From the NCBI RefSeq assembly GCF_009828925.2, contig NZ_WUTY02000001.1, positions 2,076,492 to 2,140,491 on the forward strand: a stretch of DNA of 64,000 nucleotides, read 5' to 3'. Positions 62,491-64,000 of the stretch are shown here, piece after piece. Each line of letters begins with the position of its first letter. The stretch's first letter is position 1. Origin of the DNA: Methylicorpusculum oleiharenae (GTDB lineage: Bacteria; Pseudomonadota; Gammaproteobacteria; Methylococcales; Methylomonadaceae). The notes under the pieces are model-generated. The model did not search any database. It worked only from the letters and a program-made list of their open reading frames with translations, and was not told the origin of the DNA. The translations under genes and the position numbers were made by a program.

Positions 62491-64000
62491 ATGGAAGAAG
62501 AGAACACCAAAGGCTTGCAGGATTACGTAGCCATGTTTAAACGGCAACGCGGAAAGCTGTTGCTGATTGCCTCCGGATTGTTTCTATTGACCATCTTGGT
62601 GGCTATCAGTTTGCCCTCTGTTTACAAGGCAACGGCCACCATCCTGATTGAACAACAGGAAATCCCGCCCGATTTGGTACGTTCAACAGTAACCAGTTAT
62701 GCCGACCAACGGATTCAGGTCATCAGCCAGCGAGTCATGACCTCATCCAATCTCAAACGCATCATCGACAAATTCGGTCTATATGTAGACGAACAGAAAG
62801 CTAATCCATTGAGCGTCGTTCTTGAAACGATGAAAGAAGATATTCAACTCGAAATGGTCAGTGCCGATGTCGTTGATCCGGTAAGCGGCAGGCCAACGCA
62901 GGCAACTATTGCTTTTACCTTGGCGTTCAGTAGTAAATCTCCCAAAATTGCGCAGGAAGTTGCCAATGAGCTGGTCAGCCTTTATCTTGATGAAAACCTG
63001 AAAAGGCGTTCCGAAGTAGCGGCTGAAACTACCAGTTTTCTTGGCCTGGAAGCCGCCAAGCTCAGTGAGCAAATTGCCAATCTGGAAACGGAATTGGCTA
63101 TTTTTAAAGAAAAAAATGCGAGCAGCCTGCCTCAATTGCAAAACTTTAATATGCAGTTGATGGATAAAACCGAACAACAAGTGATTGAAGTTGATCGTCA
63201 AATCAATGCCTTAAACGAACGCAAAGTCTATCTAGAGGCAGAGCTATCCCAGTTAAATCCAAACACCAATATTTATTCTGCAACCGGTGAGAGAATTTAC
63301 GGTTCTGAAGACCGTTTAAAAGCCCTGGAAGCGGAGTTTATTGCGTTAAGTGCGCGTTACAGCGGCAATCACCCCGATATAGCCAAAACAAAAAGGGAAA
63401 TAGAAGCGCTGCGTAAAGAAGTCGGAGCAACCGACAATGGCGAGTTACTCACTCAATTGACCAGCAAACGAGCTGAACTGGCAACCCTAATAGACCGTTA
63501 TTCGGAATCTCATCCGGATGTCAAAAAACTAAGAAAAGAAATAAGCAGCCTGGAAGCGCAGTTAAATCGGCCGCTATCCGTGTCGTTGCCCAAATCGACA
63601 GCCAAACCCGATAACCCTGCATATATTCAACTTAAAGCGCAACTGGAAGCGGCCGAAGCCGAATTAAGAGCTCAGCGTACTTCAAAAGAATCTCTGAGGC
63701 AAAAATTGGGTGAATATGAAAAAAGTATTCTGCAAGCGCCTCAAGTGGAGCGTGAATACCAGTCACTGATGCGAGATTATGAAAATGCGACGGTTAAATA
63801 CCGCGAAGTTAAAGCCAAACAAATGGAAGCGGATATGGCTCAAGCCATGGAAAAAGACCGTAAAGGCGAACGCTTTTCGTTAATCGAGCCGCCGATGTTC
63901 CCTGAAGAACCTTTTAAACCGAACCGTAAAGCCATTATTTTCCTGGGTTTGATTCTTTCCATAGGCAGTTCGTTTGGTTTTGCCGTGGTCAAGGAAAGTC
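62491..64000 (+). CDS. polysaccharide chain-length determinant (Wzz/GumC-like), partial
   Basis: At least 503 residues, cut by the right window edge. An N-terminal helix (about 23-45, LLLIASGLFLLTILVAISLP) is followed by a Wzz domain (YKATATILIEQQEIPPDLVR), long coiled coils (about 180-260 and 330-460, repeated motifs such as SGNHPDIAKTKREIEAL and SESHPDVKKLRKEISSL) and the start of a second helix near the C-terminus (KAIIFLGLILSIGSSFG). Co-polymerases of this type set EPS length in exosortase loci. The two similar coiled-coil motifs look like an internal duplication. ATG at 62491 lies about 80 bp after the barrel gene. Confidence 0.92.
   Translation, partial: MEEENTKGLQDYVAMFKRQRGKLLLIASGLFLLTILVAISLPSVYKATATILIEQQEIPPDLVRSTVTSYADQRIQVISQRVMTSSNLKRIIDKFGLYVDEQKANPLSVVLETMKEDIQLEMVSADVVDPVSGRPTQATIAFTLAFSSKSPKIAQEVANELVSLYLDENLKRRSEVAAETTSFLGLEAAKLSEQIANLETELAIFKEKNASSLPQLQNFNMQLMDKTEQQVIEVDRQINALNERKVYLEAELSQLNPNTNIYSATGERIYGSEDRLKALEAEFIALSARYSGNHPDIAKTKREIEALRKEVGATDNGELLTQLTSKRAELATLIDRYSESHPDVKKLRKEISSLEAQLNRPLSVSLPKSTAKPDNPAYIQLKAQLEAAEAELRAQRTSKESLRQKLGEYEKSILQAPQVEREYQSLMRDYENATVKYREVKAKQMEADMAQAMEKDRKGERFSLIEPPMFPEEPFKPNRKAIIFLGLILSIGSSFGFAVVKES

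Noticed and set aside
62779-63201. 140-codon minus-strand frame
   Set aside because: Antisense to the coiled-coil region of the chain-length determinant, whose frame is clearly coding.
1-64000. CRISPR arrays, rRNA and tRNA genes
   Set aside because: No regularly spaced direct repeats with unique spacers were seen, and no T-loop-like string supported a cloverleaf on inspection by eye.

Overview
The window is one contig piece of a gammaproteobacterial chromosome. Gene order (dnaB-alr; aroQ-accB-accC-prmA-DUF3426 and dusB-fis-purH-purD; phoB-phoR), many proteins carrying a C-terminal VPLP/PEP-CTERM sorting tail (VPxPxAxWLF, hydrophobic stretch, basic tail), a PNAG operon and an exosortase-type polysaccharide export locus together suggest a type I methanotroph-like member of the Methylococcales. 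That assignment is inference: no methane monooxygenase or methanol dehydrogenase gene lies in the window.

Layout. 1-7.3 kb: a BaiN/HI0933-type flavoprotein, a PhoX-like PEP-CTERM protein and a heavy-metal RND pump with its adaptor. 7.3-16 kb: gcvH, dgkA, a PfkB kinase coupled to mazG, a phosphate-type porin behind a tandem Pho box, a small gene behind a sigma-54 promoter, a DUF2452-like gene, then dnaB-alr. 16-24.4 kb: a MITE-like element, an HTH-less receiver protein, a C-type-lectin PEP-CTERM protein and the pgaABCD operon (minus strand). 24.6-33.7 kb: a solitary soxB, phoB-phoR with its own Pho box, a c-di-GMP riboswitch upstream of a third PEP-CTERM protein, DUF502, an AgcS symporter, an FMN reductase and an Arg-rich lipoprotein. 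33.7-41.5 kb: oadG-oadA without oadB, msrB-M18 aminopeptidase, a HAMP-PAS-GGDEF-EAL protein and an AlkB-type dioxygenase. 41.6-53 kb: a long minus-strand housekeeping block (purD, purH, fis, dusB, a deoxyinosine glycosylase, a metal-site gene pair, rlmI, a DUF3426 protein, prmA, accC, accB, aroQ). 53-59.4 kb: tlpA-like, a double-headed dsbD, cutA, fxsA, a DUF2892 protein, uvrD. 59.4-64 kb: a repeat-bearing intergenic stretch and the start of an exosortase-type exopolysaccharide locus, cut by the window end.

Three regulatory themes link separate loci. (i) Phosphate: PhoB/PhoR, a phoB Pho box, a four-repeat Pho box before the porin and a weaker three-repeat site before the PhoX-like protein suggest a local Pho regulon. 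(ii) c-di-GMP: a GGDEF/EAL enzyme, a GEMM-I-like riboswitch before a surface protein, and the PgaC/PgaD synthase known in E. coli to be c-di-GMP activated. (iii) Envelope and matrix: three PEP-CTERM proteins, PNAG and a second polysaccharide. Repeats include a palindromic REP-like family (three copies), a nested palindrome, a 183-bp element with inverted ends and 8-bp target duplication, and a dispersed-repeat-like block near 59.5 kb. No rRNA, tRNA or CRISPR was recognised.
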